Source of the DNA: CAYJNO01 sp964371715
GTDB taxonomy: Bacteria > Bacillota_I > Bacilli_A > Erysipelotrichales > Erysipelotrichaceae
Length of the DNA stretch: 31,704 bases
NCBI GenBank assembly: GCA_964371715.1
Contig: CAYJNO010000022.1
Location: forward strand, 1 to 31,704
Direction of reading: 5' to 3'
Made by a program: the position numbers and the translations under genes. Shown piece after piece: positions 6,799-15,225 of the stretch; position 1 is the first letter of the stretch, and each line of letters begins with the position of its first letter. Under the pieces are notes generated by a model that searched no databases, had not been told where the DNA came from, and worked only from the letters and a program-made list of their open reading frames with translations.

Positions 6799-8524
6799 AA
6801 CTTATAATAATAATGAACTAACAAAAAATAATGCAGGTGAAATAGTTACTTTAGTTGGTTGGGTAAATAAAAGAAGGAATCTTGGATCTATTTGTTTTAT
6901 CGATTTAAGAGACCGTTATGGTATTACACAAGTTACATTTGATGAAACTTTTAGTGAAGCTATCAAAGAAGTTAGAAATGAATATGTATTAAGTGTAACT
7001 GGAAAAGTTGAATTAAGAAAAGATGCTAATCCAAACTTAAAAACAGGAGAAGTAGAGGTTATAGTTACAGGTTTTGAAATTATCAATGTTGCTGAAACTA
7101 CACCAATGATTATTGCTGATGAAACTGATGCTTTAGAGGATACTCGTTTAAAATACCGCTATTTAGATATTAGAAGAGACCCAATTAAAAACAATTTAAT
7201 CTTGCGTCATCAAGTATCGATGTTAATTAGAAACTACTTAAGTAATTTAGATTTCTTAGAAGTTGAGACACCAATTTTATGTAAATCAACACCAGAGGGA
7301 GCAAGAGATTATTTAGTACCATCAAGAATTTTTAAAGGAAACTTCTATGCTTTACCACAATCACCACAAATATATAAGCAATTATTAATGGTTGGTGGAT
7401 TAGAAAGATATTTCCAAATTGCAAGATGCTTTAGAGATGAAGATTTAAGAGCAGATAGACAACCAGAATTTACTCAAGTTGATATTGAGATGAGTTTTAT
7501 TAATGAAGAAGACATTTTTAATGTTGTTGAAGGATTAATGAAAGAAATATTTAATAAAGTAAAAGGTTTAAATTTAGATAAATTTAAACGCTTAACATAT
7601 AACGAATGTATGGACTTATATGGTAGTGATAAGCCTGATTTGCGTTTTGATTTAAAATTAAATAATATAAGTAATATATTTGGTAATACTGAGTTTAAAA
7701 TATTTAAAGATATTTTAGATTCAAATGGATTAATTAAAGCAATTGTAATTAATAAAGCTGATAAATACTCAAGAAAAGAGTTAGATAAATTAACTGAATT
7801 TGTAAAAATTTATCAAGCAAAAGCTTTATCATATTTAAAATATGCTAATAATGAATTAACAGGTTCAATTGTAAAAGTAATAAGTGAAGAAGAAAAGACA
7901 CAATTAATCGCTGAGTTAAATTTAACAGATAATGATTTAGTATTAATCATTGCCGATAAAAAAGCAGTAGTAAATCAAGCGCTAGGTGCATTAAGAAATA
8001 AATTAGCAAAAGATCAAGATATGATTGATGAAAATGAATTCAACTTCTTATGGGTAACAAACTTCCCAATGTTTGAACATGATGTAGAAAATAATCGTTT
8101 TGTTGCAGCTCATCATCCATTTACTTCACCAAATCTTGAAGATATGGACAAATTGATTGATGATAAGGCTAATTGTTATTCTCGTGCATATGACTTAGTA
8201 TTAAATGGTTATGAACTATTATCAGGTTCAATCAGAATCCATGATGCTAAAGTACAAGCTAAAGTTTTTGAAGCAATTGGAATGAGTATTGAAGAAGCAA
8301 GAGAAAAGTTTGGATTCTTTATTGATGCCTTTAAATATGGAACACCTCCACATGGTGGAGTTGGAATTGGTCTTGATAGATTAATTATGATTTTAGCTAA
8401 CACAGAAAACATTAGAGATGTTGTAGCATTCCCTAAAACTGCAAGTGCAGCTGATTTAATGTCAGAAGCACCAAACTTAGTTGATGTAAAACAACTTGAT
8501 GAACTAGGAATAAAAATAAAATAA
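6791..8524 (+). CDS. aspS: aspartate--tRNA ligase
   Basis: Bacterial-type class II AspRS, 577 residues. The N-terminal OB-fold anticodon domain opens with TLVGWVNKRRNLGSICFIDLRD, motif 2 is FRDEDLRADRQPEFTQVDIEMS, a bacterial GAD insertion domain lies in the middle (roughly 285-415), and motif 3 is GGVGIGLDRLIMIL. I chose ATG 6791 because GGAGGG (6778-6783) is seven bases upstream; in-frame ATGs at 6776 and 6785 overlap that site. The ribosome site lies inside the hisS end, so the two are translationally coupled. Whether this AspRS also charges tRNA-Asn cannot be decided without knowing if gatCAB is present. Confidence 0.96.
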   Translation: MNRTYNNNELTKNNAGEIVTLVGWVNKRRNLGSICFIDLRDRYGITQVTFDETFSEAIKEVRNEYVLSVTGKVELRKDANPNLKTGEVEVIVTGFEIINVAETTPMIIADETDALEDTRLKYRYLDIRRDPIKNNLILRHQVSMLIRNYLSNLDFLEVETPILCKSTPEGARDYLVPSRIFKGNFYALPQSPQIYKQLLMVGGLERYFQIARCFRDEDLRADRQPEFTQVDIEMSFINEEDIFNVVEGLMKEIFNKVKGLNLDKFKRLTYNECMDLYGSDKPDLRFDLKLNNISNIFGNTEFKIFKDILDSNGLIKAIVINKADKYSRKELDKLTEFVKIYQAKALSYLKYANNELTGSIVKVISEEEKTQLIAELNLTDNDLVLIIADKKAVVNQALGALRNKLAKDQDMIDENEFNFLWVTNFPMFEHDVENNRFVAAHHPFTSPNLEDMDKLIDDKANCYSRAYDLVLNGYELLSGSIRIHDAKVQAKVFEAIGMSIEEAREKFGFFIDAFKYGTPPHGGVGIGLDRLIMILANTENIRDVVAFPKTASAADLMSEAPNLVDVKQLDELGIKIK

Positions 8525-8557
8525 TTGTCAAGGGTACAAAAAAAAATAAAAACATAG

Positions 8558-8563
8558 TATAAT
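8558..8563 (+). promoter_or_regulatory. -10 box of the 6S-like RNA promoter
   Basis: A perfect TATAAT lies 34 bases after the aspS stop. The predicted start at about 8570 is exactly the first base of the closing stem of the RNA described next. The best -35 is weak (TACAAA at 8535-8540). Confidence 0.55.
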
Positions 8564-8569
8564 AAAAAT

Positions 8570-8727
8570 GCCAAGGAGAAATTATATATTTCCTACATTT
8601 TGATATAAGGGAATTTAGATACTTTTATGCTAGTGAACGCCTGAACAACTTTTGGGAATCCAATGTTTAATAGTGAAAATGCCCACCTCTACAAACGAGG
8701 GGATAAATATCATACTTCTTGGCCTTG
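8570..8727 (+). ncRNA. ssrS: 6S RNA-like (SsrS/BsrA type) RNA
   Basis: 6S RNA mimics an open promoter and sequesters housekeeping RNA polymerase. Evidence: no reading frame, its own TATAAT, and a perfect 9-bp closing stem, GCCAAGGAG (8570-8578) with CTTCTTGGC (8715-8723), extended inward by ATATTTCC pairing near GGATAAATAT. On the 3' side is a small hairpin CCTC/GAGG (about 8691-8702), preceded by TGCCCACCTCTACAAAC and followed by ATCATACTTCTT, which resembles my memory of the 3' part of Bacillus 6S-1. Its position directly after aspS matches Bacillus bsrA as I recall it. At about 158 nt it is shorter than the usual 180-200. It could be another structured RNA. Confidence 0.7.
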
Positions 8728-8769
8728 AAAAAAATAAATTAAATTGTTAATAGAAAAGAGGAATTTAAA

Positions 8770-8979
8770 ATGGATTTTTTAACTTCAATTATGTATTTTG
8801 TAGGCGGATTAGTAGTAGGTGGTGGACTAGGTTTTTACTTTACTAGAAAACATTTAGAAAAACAATTAAAAGAAAATCCTCCTATCAGTGAAAAAATGAT
8901 TAGAGCGATGTTCTTACAAATGGGTAGAAAACCATCTGAGTCTCAAATTAAACAAATTATGAAGTCAATGGGACAATAA
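8770..8979 (+). CDS. UPF0154 (YneF family) membrane protein
   Basis: A 69-residue protein: one N-terminal membrane helix rich in glycine (IMYFVGGLVVGGGLGFYFTRK, about residues 7-27) followed by a basic cytoplasmic tail with the UPF0154 signature (KQLKENPPISEKMIRAMFLQ, then MGRKPSESQIKQIMKSM). Length and layout match YneF of Bacillus and relatives. The biochemical function of the family is not known. AGAGG precedes the start. It has its own terminator and follows the 6S-like RNA. Confidence 0.9.
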   Translation: MDFLTSIMYFVGGLVVGGGLGFYFTRKHLEKQLKENPPISEKMIRAMFLQMGRKPSESQIKQIMKSMGQ

Positions 8980-9001
8980 ACAGAGTAAGCTCTGTTTTTT
9001 T
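8980..9001 (+). terminator. intrinsic terminator of yneF
   Basis: Stem ACAGAG (8980-8985) with CTCTGT (8990-8995), a 4-base TAAG loop and a T run to 9001, starting at the base after the stop codon. Confidence 0.88.
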
Positions 9002-9013
9002 ATTGGAGGTTTT

Positions 9014-9706
9014 ATGAGAAAACTAATATTAAATTTGATTATAATATGTTTTTTTGGACTAGTATTTTTATATACACTAGGATTTTTGAATTATAAATTT
9101 AAAGTTATTGAATATCCAATAAAAGATGCAATGACAGATATACAAAATTCTAATAACTATGTTGAACTAGAAGATATAAGTACAGATTTTATTGATGCAA
9201 TTATTACAATCGAAGATCAAAGATTTTACACAAGATATGGTATTGATTTATATTCAATTGCTAGAGCTTTTTTAAATGGACTTGAAAAAGGTGATTTTAA
9301 CGAAGGTGGAAGTACAATAACTCAACAGTTATCAAAAAATATATATTTCAGTTTTGAACAAACTATATTAAGAAAAGTATCAGAAATATTTATGACTTAT
9401 TCATTTGAAACATTATATTCTAAAGATGATATTTTGGAATCATATGTAAACTATATTTATTATGGGGATGGATATTATGGGATATATGAGGCAAGTCTTG
9501 GTTACTTCGATAAATTACCATCAGAGTTAAATCTTGCAGAAGCAACAATGCTAGCAGGATTACCACAAAGTCCAAGTTATTATCAATTATCTACAGGTTA
9601 TGATTTAGCTAAAGTAAGACAAATTGAGGTATTAGAGGCTTTGCTGGCTGAAGGAATTATAAACCAAAAAGAATTTGAAACAGCATTAATCGAAGACCTA
9701 AGATAG
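9014..9706 (+). CDS. monofunctional peptidoglycan glycosyltransferase (GT51)
   Basis: It polymerises lipid II into glycan strands at the outer face of the membrane. It has an N-terminal membrane anchor (residues about 3-25), then a GT51 domain with the catalytic Glu in TIEDQRFYTRYGID (E67), the GGSTITQQLSKNIYF motif (from residue 98), LRKVSEIFMTYSFETLYSKD, ILESYVNYIYYGDGYYGI, and the late ATMLAGLPQSPSYY block. At 230 residues it ends after the GT51 domain with no transpeptidase, so it is MtgA/SgtB-like rather than PBP1. TTGGAGG precedes ATG 9014. It shows that the organism has a peptidoglycan wall and is not a true mollicute. Confidence 0.9.
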   Translation: MRKLILNLIIICFFGLVFLYTLGFLNYKFKVIEYPIKDAMTDIQNSNNYVELEDISTDFIDAIITIEDQRFYTRYGIDLYSIARAFLNGLEKGDFNEGGSTITQQLSKNIYFSFEQTILRKVSEIFMTYSFETLYSKDDILESYVNYIYYGDGYYGIYEASLGYFDKLPSELNLAEATMLAGLPQSPSYYQLSTGYDLAKVRQIEVLEALLAEGIINQKEFETALIEDLR

Positions 9707-9723
9707 ATAAAATTTATAAAATA

Positions 9724-9732
9724 TGATACAAT
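9724..9732 (+). promoter_or_regulatory. extended -10 promoter for the aminopeptidase gene
   Basis: TGATACAAT (TGn plus TACAAT at 9727-9732) lies about 20 bases before the start codon of the M29 peptidase. The -35 region is poor. No terminator is seen after the preceding gene, so read-through is also possible. Confidence 0.4.
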
Positions 9733-9752
9733 ACTAGAAAGAAGGTGTAATT

Positions 9753-10979
9753 ATGAAAAAATTACTACAAGAATATGCAAAATTAGCAGTTAATACAGGA
9801 GTTAATATTCAAAAGGGACAATTACTTATAATAAACTGTCCTGTAATACATTATGAATTTGGTAGAATGTGTGCAAAAGCAGCTTATGAAAGTGGTGCAG
9901 AAGAAGTAATTGTTGACTATAATGACTCTTATTTAACAAAATTAAATTATGAAAATGTAGATACAGAAATACTTAAAAATATACCTAAATGGTTAACTGA
10001 TAAAAGGGCTGATGTTATTTCAAGAAAATGTGCATTTTTACATATCATTAGTGAAGTTCCAGGTCTTTTAAAAGATATAGATTCAAGTAAAATTCAAACT
10101 GTTCAAATGGAAATGATAAAAGCTTTTGAACCATTTAGATCTTATACTATGAATAATGAAGGACAATGGTCAATTGTTGGCTTACCTAATGCTGATTGGG
10201 CTAAAAAAGTTTATCCAGAGCTTGAAGAAAAAGAAGCAATTGAAAAATTACTAGAAGCTATTTTATATGTTTCTAGAGTCGAAATTGATAAATCACAAGA
10301 AAATTGGAATAAACATAATGAAAATACAGCAAAAGTAAGGGATACACTTAATGATTATCATTTCGAAGCACTACACTTCGAAAATAGCTTAGGAACTGAT
10401 TTAATATTAGAACTTAATAAAAATCATATATGGGCAGGTGGATGTGATCATACACAAAATGGTGTTATGTTTAATCCAAATATTCCAACAGAAGAAGTAT
10501 TTTCAATGCCTAAAAGAAGTGGAGTTAATGGTAAAGTTGTAGCAACGATGCCATTGAATCATCAAGGCAAATTAATTGAAGATTTTACTTTGGATTTTAA
10601 AGATGGAAAAGTTGTTGAATATACTGCAAAAAAAGAAATTGATGCATTAAAAAATATTCTAGCAATAGATGAAAATGCATCATATTTAGGTGAAGTTGCT
10701 TTAATCTCTAATAACTCACCTATTTCAAATTTAAATGTATTATTTTATAATACATTATATGATGAAAATGCATCATGCCATTTAGCGTTAGGAAGTGCAT
10801 ATCCTAGCAATATGAAAAATGGTACTACAATGAGTAAGGAAGAATTATTAGCCAACGAATGTAATGTATCTATGACACATGTAGATTTTATGTTTGGAAG
10901 CCCATGTATGAAAATACATGGTATAACAACTGATGGTCAAAGAATATTGATTATGAAAGATGGAGATTTAATAATTTAA
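9753..10979 (+). CDS. M29 family metallo-aminopeptidase (AmpS/PepS type)
   Basis: A cytoplasmic two-metal aminopeptidase that removes N-terminal residues from peptides. Length (408 residues) and order of motifs match family M29. Likely metal ligands are E248 in NIPTEEVFSMPKRSG, E314 in SYLGEVALI, H343 in CHLALGSAYP, and H376 and D378 in MTHVDFMFGSP; their spacing agrees with AmpS. The conserved Tyr (usually in the N-terminal part of the active centre) was not assigned. AGAAGG precedes ATG 9753. The DUF2779 gene starts 12 bases after the stop, so the two are probably cotranscribed. The physiological role is probably peptide turnover. Confidence 0.93.
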   Translation: MKKLLQEYAKLAVNTGVNIQKGQLLIINCPVIHYEFGRMCAKAAYESGAEEVIVDYNDSYLTKLNYENVDTEILKNIPKWLTDKRADVISRKCAFLHIISEVPGLLKDIDSSKIQTVQMEMIKAFEPFRSYTMNNEGQWSIVGLPNADWAKKVYPELEEKEAIEKLLEAILYVSRVEIDKSQENWNKHNENTAKVRDTLNDYHFEALHFENSLGTDLILELNKNHIWAGGCDHTQNGVMFNPNIPTEEVFSMPKRSGVNGKVVATMPLNHQGKLIEDFTLDFKDGKVVEYTAKKEIDALKNILAIDENASYLGEVALISNNSPISNLNVLFYNTLYDENASCHLALGSAYPSNMKNGTTMSKEELLANECNVSMTHVDFMFGSPCMKIHGITTDGQRILIMKDGDLII

Positions 10980-10991
10980 TAAGGTAAGATT

Positions 10992-12434
10992 ATGTATTAT
11001 ATATCTGATATTAAAAAGTATCTAAGATGTCAAAAATTATTTCAATATCATAAGTACTCACCTTTAGAGGAGTACAATGTTTATTTAAGACAAGATGATG
11101 AAATAAGTCTTTTAGCAGCAAAAAAGCTTAATATCGAAAACTATTATTTAGGTAAAAAAAATGATGAGATGCAAATTGCAATATCAGAATTAAATAAAGA
11201 TAAATGGGTGATAAAAGGTCGCTTTGAATATGATAGAATACGAATTAAAGTACCTTTTATTCGTAAATATAAGGAAGGATATGAAGTTGTTTTTTTACAA
11301 CTTTCAAATTTTCCAAAAAAAGATGATTTACTATATTATTACTATATATTATGGGTATTAAAAAATAATAATATTAACGTTATAAAATGTAGAATAATCC
11401 ATCTAAATAGTAAGTACAAAAGAGGCAAGGAATTATTACCTGATGAACTTTTTAAAATTACAAATCATTTTTATGATAAAAATAATCGTAAAAAAGATAA
11501 TATTAGTAAAGTTTTGAAGCTACCAAAAAACTTTAATCCTTTATTAGATGAGTTGGATCTTATTAAAAAAGACACAGAAATTAAAATTAAAAAAAGTAAA
11601 AAATGTAAAAACAAAGTTAAATGTCCTTATTATGATAATTGCTTTAGTGAAGAAAATAATAAACCAGTAGATCATATTGATTATTTAACTGGTTATAAAG
11701 ATACTAAAAAACTTGAAGAGTTTACTTCGATGAAAAGCATAAATATTGAAACTTATAATGGAAAAAGAAATCAAATCGCACAAATTAAAGCGTGTCAAAA
11801 TGAAGGTTTGTATTTTGATAAAGAAGAGGTAGAGGCTTGGAAGAAAAGATTCAATAAAAAGCCTATATACTTTATTGATTTTGAATGGGAAACATATGTT
11901 ATCCCACCATATGAAGGATTAAAGACATTTGATGTTTTAGCATTCCAATATTCTATTCATATTTTAAATGAAGATGATAGTGTTACACACTTAGAGTTTT
12001 TAGAAAAAGGAGATTGTCGAGAGTCATTTATTAAATCTTTAATTAGAGATATCCCAAAAGATGTTACAATATTTTCATTCAATGCTGATGGTGCAGAAAA
12101 ATTAAGAATTAAGCAATTAATAGAGCAATTTCCAAAATATCAAAAAGAACTTGAAATAATTAAAAATCAAATATTTGATATTAGTACAATCTTTATAAAT
12201 GGACATATATACCATCAAGATATGAAAGGTGCATATTCTTTAAAAGCAATAAGTAAAGCATTATGCGAATTAAGATATGATGATCTAGATATTAAAAATG
12301 GAATTGATGCTGTAAAGATGTTTAGGATTTATGAAGAAACAAATGATAATAAAATAAAAGAAGATTTACTTAAATATTGTTCTTTAGATACACTAACAAT
12401 GGTCGAGATTTACAAATATATAGTAAATTTATAA
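10992..12434 (+). CDS. DUF2779 protein: Cas4/RecB-like four-cysteine module plus DEDD-exonuclease-like domain
   Basis: A 480-residue protein. Residues 1-220 resemble a RecB/Cas4-type PD-(D/E)XK region: an early LRCQKLFQYHKYSP with C13, and a later cluster C205, C211, C217, the one-plus-three cysteine pattern that holds a 4Fe-4S cluster in Cas4/AddB. The expected catalytic strand reads YEVVFLQLS, where (D/E)xK would be needed, so this nuclease is probably inactive. Residues 290-480 are the DUF2779/ribonuclease H-like part: FIDFEWE (D296, E298), TIFSFNADG, and YCSLDT (Y462, D466), resembling DEDD exo motifs I-III. Function unknown; probably nucleic-acid processing. It follows the peptidase gene and ends in a terminator. 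No CRISPR is nearby. Confidence 0.75.
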   Translation: MYYISDIKKYLRCQKLFQYHKYSPLEEYNVYLRQDDEISLLAAKKLNIENYYLGKKNDEMQIAISELNKDKWVIKGRFEYDRIRIKVPFIRKYKEGYEVVFLQLSNFPKKDDLLYYYYILWVLKNNNINVIKCRIIHLNSKYKRGKELLPDELFKITNHFYDKNNRKKDNISKVLKLPKNFNPLLDELDLIKKDTEIKIKKSKKCKNKVKCPYYDNCFSEENNKPVDHIDYLTGYKDTKKLEEFTSMKSINIETYNGKRNQIAQIKACQNEGLYFDKEEVEAWKKRFNKKPIYFIDFEWETYVIPPYEGLKTFDVLAFQYSIHILNEDDSVTHLEFLEKGDCRESFIKSLIRDIPKDVTIFSFNADGAEKLRIKQLIEQFPKYQKELEIIKNQIFDISTIFINGHIYHQDMKGAYSLKAISKALCELRYDDLDIKNGIDAVKMFRIYEETNDNKIKEDLLKYCSLDTLTMVEIYKYIVNL

Positions 12435-12482
12435 AAAAACTATACTCTACATAGATTAAAATGTGGATTATAGTTTTTTTTT
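12433..12482. terminator. terminator between the DUF2779 gene and ndk
   Basis: AAAAAACTATA (about 12434-12444) pairs with TATAGTTTTTT (about 12469-12479), with inner pairing of TCTACAT and ATGTGGA, followed by T residues. The flanking A and T runs would allow it to work on both strands. Confidence 0.75.
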
Positions 12483-12521
12483 ATGGGATAATTAGTATAT
12501 AAATATACATGGGAGGTTCTT

Positions 12522-12968
12522 ATGCAAAAATCTTTTGTTATGCTTAAACCAGAATGCATAAAAAATAATTTGGTAGATGAGGTAATTAGAATAATAGAAG
12601 AAAATGGTTTTATTATTGAGAATAAAATAGAAGTCAATGTTAATGAAGAAACAATACTTAAACACTATGAAGAAGTAATTGAAAAATTCGGGAGTGAGTT
12701 TAAGAAAAAAGTTATAGACCATTTTAAAGATGAGAAAGTTATAAAAATGATTATTTGTAAAGATGGTGACAATATTATCAAAGAATTTAGAACATTAGTT
12801 GGGGCCACAGAACCTATTGCAGCTCATCCACTAAGCATTAGAGGAAAATTTAGTAATGATTCATATGATTTAGCTAATAAAGAAAATCGAATATTAAGAA
12901 ATATCATTCATGCCTCCGATAGTGAGCAGAGTGCTAGAAAAGAAATAGATATTTGGTTTAATGATTGA
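12522..12968 (+). CDS. ndk: nucleoside-diphosphate kinase
   Basis: NDK transfers the gamma phosphate from ATP to NDPs through a phosphohistidine in the cytoplasm. It starts with QKSFVMLKPECI, the family beta-1 strand. The catalytic His is H130 in NIIHASDS (family NxxHGSDS; here Gly is Ala), preceded by the nucleotide-binding TLVGATEP and SIRGKFS blocks. At 148 residues it is slightly longer than the usual 135-150 core, with an enlarged region around residues 50-75 where typical enzymes have the YxxHxxKPF segment; that His is not evident. GGGAGG precedes ATG 12522. The next gene begins 14 bases after the stop. Confidence 0.9.
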   Translation: MQKSFVMLKPECIKNNLVDEVIRIIEENGFIIENKIEVNVNEETILKHYEEVIEKFGSEFKKKVIDHFKDEKVIKMIICKDGDNIIKEFRTLVGATEPIAAHPLSIRGKFSNDSYDLANKENRILRNIIHASDSEQSARKEIDIWFND

Positions 12969-12982
12969 TAGGAGAATATGTT

Positions 12983-13588
12983 ATGAAAAACAACAAGGGA
13001 TTCACATTATTAGAAATAATTGTTGTAATTACAATTATTAGTGCTTTAGCAGCTTTTTTAGCACCACAATATATTCAATATATTGAACGTAGTAGAGAAT
13101 CTAATGATTTACAATTGGCTCAGACTATTGTTGATGCAACAGCAATTGCAATTTCAGATCCTGAAAGTAGCATACCAGGTGGATATTTTCTAGAAGTTCA
13201 TTGGGCAACTGGCCCAGAAACAGCTAGTGGATATGAAAATAATATATTGATAAGATATCCATCATCAGCCGGACGTACTTCAATATATAATGATTCTTTA
13301 AATCGTGTAGATAATCTACAGCCATTACCTAATACAATTGATATTAAGGCCTTTTCTGAATCATTAGCTATTACCTTAAATACACAAGTATTGTCTATAA
13401 ATAGTATTGTAGGACAAGGGTATGCAGGGGATTTTAAACCAGCACTATCGGAGATTGGTAAATCGACAAACTTTGTAATACATGTTGATACTACAAATGG
13501 TAATCTAGCTTTAGCTTCACATAATTCATCTACAACCTCAGTTAATGATTGGTTAGAATTAGGGTTAAGATTATCACCTGCAGAATAG
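12983..13588 (+). CDS. type IV pilin-like / pseudopilin protein
   Basis: A 201-residue protein with a class-III signal: MKNNKG then FTLLEIIVVITIISALAAFL. Prepilin peptidase would cut after G6, leaving Phe1 and the conserved Glu at position 5 (E11 in the precursor). A hydrophobic helix of about 20 residues is followed by a polar extracellular domain ending in NSSTTSVNDWLELGLRLSPAE. I chose ATG 12983 with AGGAGA seven bases upstream; a TTG at 12965 in the same frame is less likely. No assembly ATPase, platform protein or prepilin peptidase is in the window, so it is an orphan gene whose machine would be elsewhere. No cysteines or calcium motif were noted. Function: a pilus or pseudopilus subunit, by inference. 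Confidence 0.85.
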   Translation: MKNNKGFTLLEIIVVITIISALAAFLAPQYIQYIERSRESNDLQLAQTIVDATAIAISDPESSIPGGYFLEVHWATGPETASGYENNILIRYPSSAGRTSIYNDSLNRVDNLQPLPNTIDIKAFSESLAITLNTQVLSINSIVGQGYAGDFKPALSEIGKSTNFVIHVDTTNGNLALASHNSSTTSVNDWLELGLRLSPAE

Positions 13589-13599
13589 TAAATTATCCA

Positions 13600-13628
13600 T
13601 TGACCTTATATTTAACAAATGATATAAT
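13600..13628 (+). promoter_or_regulatory. strong sigma-A promoter for the repeat-protein gene
   Basis: TTGACC (13600-13605), a 17-base spacer and TATAAT (13623-13628), with an extended TGA before it, is the best promoter in the window. The start would be near 13635, giving a leader of about 45 nt that includes a (TA)n(TG)n tract at 13650-13668. Confidence 0.8.
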
Positions 13629-13680
13629 TTTTACACAAAAAAAATTAATATATATATATATGTGTGTATGAGGGAATTTA

Positions 13681-15225
13681 ATGAATAAGATAATTATTGC
13701 AATTTTATTTAGCTTTACAATTTTATTTACAACTAATATTTGTGCAGAAGAAATAATTGAAGAAAATGAAGTAGAAGAAGTTACACTATTTACTGTTGAA
13801 TATCAAATTCAAACTATGGAAGAAGGAATAGATGAATTTGGTTTTGACTATGATAATAAGTATATTACTACGACAAAAGAGTTTACTGCTTCAATTGGTG
13901 AAATAATTACAATTGATAATCCAAATATTCAACTACTAAATTCTGAAGGCTTAATAGTTGATGAGGCAAATTCAACTACTGAATTATTTGTTGAAGAAGA
14001 TATTGAGACAAGATTTGTTATCAGATATATTAGAGATAAATATAATGTAATTTACAATGAATTTTGTGATAATGAAGTAGACGATATAATTGATATTAAA
14101 TTTGGAGCTGAAATTACAATAAGTGATGGGCCAATAATAGAGAATAATGAATTTTTATATTGGGAAGATCAAAATGGTGAAATCTATCATCCTGGTTATA
14201 TCATGAGTGTTCCTGTTGATGGTTTAACTTTAAATGCTGTTTATGAGTATAATGAAAATTATTTAGTGAACTATCATATACCAACATTAAAAGGAGATTT
14301 TGATGTTGAAACAATATCTAACGAAGGAAAAATTGGTGAAAGCATCTTATTATCTGACATAGATACATTAGATATGGATGGTTTTACTCCAGTTATTAAT
14401 ATTGAAGAAGAACTAGAAGTAGCAATCCTACATCATGATGCAGAATTAAGCTTAGATTTATATTATTCAAGAGAGCAATTTATATTAACATTTATTGATT
14501 ATTATCAATCAATCCCAATTTCTTTATATTATGAAGAAATATATATTATCCCAAATTTTGAAAAAAATGATCATCAATTAGAATATTTGTATTATTTTAA
14601 TGAAGAAGAACAAGTTAAATTTTATCCAGATGAAAATGGTGAAATAACTTTTTACATGCCTGCACAAGATGTTACGCTTTTTGCACGTTGGGTAAAGAAC
14701 AATATTGTTGAAGTAATCCCTACTACAACTCCTGAGATTTATGTAAACAATAATTATGAGCCTGTTGTTACAAAAGCGCCAAGTACACCTTTACCAACAT
14801 TAAATACTAAAATAGAAGAATTAGAATATGAAGAATCAATAGTTGAAGATGAGGAAGTTATTGTTGATGATTTTACTCCAACTGTTGGAACAAGTCATCA
14901 TGTTGATATCAGCGTATTTAATATTATTGTTACATTTATCGTTGGCTTATTATGTGTTATATTATTGAGTTTAAACTATTCAAAAACTGCTAGTTATTTT
15001 GTTTTTTTAATTTTTATATTTATGTTTACTTATTTAGTATATACATTTGACTTTAATTTTGAAGTCACTGTATTTAATACATATTCTTTAATTTTTTTAA
15101 TTATGACATTTGTAGTTCTAATAGTTGTTTTGGTTACTATTAGTAATAATCTTTACCGAAGATTAAATCTAGAAGATAAAGTTAATTATAATTATGGGAG
15201 GTCTAAATGGATTCTATTAAACTAA
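13681..15225 (+). CDS. secreted InlB-like repeat protein with C-terminal membrane segments
   Basis: A 514-residue protein. A signal peptide (residues 1-22, cleavage after NICA) precedes an acidic extracellular region with three or so InlB/Listeria-Bacteroides-like units of about 70 residues. Typical unit features: YNVIYNEFCDNEVDD, GAEITISDGPIIENNEFLYWED, DGLTLNAVYEYN, and later NEEEQVKFYPDENGEI and DVTLFARWVKN. A Pro/Thr-rich linker (about 335-365, KAPSTPLPTLNT) leads to an acidic stretch and three predicted membrane helices (about 410-433, 438-458, 467-490). It is anchored by these helices; no LPxTG is present. A surface role (adhesion or wall contact) is inferred. The start has only AGGG upstream. 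The next gene overlaps its end. Confidence 0.75.
   Translation: MNKIIIAILFSFTILFTTNICAEEIIEENEVEEVTLFTVEYQIQTMEEGIDEFGFDYDNKYITTTKEFTASIGEIITIDNPNIQLLNSEGLIVDEANSTTELFVEEDIETRFVIRYIRDKYNVIYNEFCDNEVDDIIDIKFGAEITISDGPIIENNEFLYWEDQNGEIYHPGYIMSVPVDGLTLNAVYEYNENYLVNYHIPTLKGDFDVETISNEGKIGESILLSDIDTLDMDGFTPVINIEEELEVAILHHDAELSLDLYYSREQFILTFIDYYQSIPISLYYEEIYIIPNFEKNDHQLEYLYYFNEEEQVKFYPDENGEITFYMPAQDVTLFARWVKNNIVEVIPTTTPEIYVNNNYEPVVTKAPSTPLPTLNTKIEELEYEESIVEDEEVIVDDFTPTVGTSHHVDISVFNIIVTFIVGLLCVILLSLNYSKTASYFVFLIFIFMFTYLVYTFDFNFEVTVFNTYSLIFLIMTFVVLIVVLVTISNNLYRRLNLEDKVNYNYGRSKWILLN

Noticed and set aside
8209..8574. Long - strand reading frame opposite the aspS end
   Set aside because: It mirrors the codon pattern of aspS, has no ribosome site and no family match, so it is a shadow frame. 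The same applies to the - strand frames at 4078-4326, 12440-12722, 19745-20038, 21185-21454 and 25124-25330.
10992..12434. DUF2779 gene as a Cas4 of a CRISPR system
   Set aside because: No repeat array or other cas gene occurs in the window, and the C-terminal half is a different nuclease fold, so only a structural resemblance is claimed.
13650..13668. Alternating TA/TG tract before the repeat-protein gene, suggestive of phase variation
   Set aside because: The tract is short and imperfect and lies between the promoter and ribosome site rather than in the coding region or spacer. Without multiple isolates there is no evidence of length variation.
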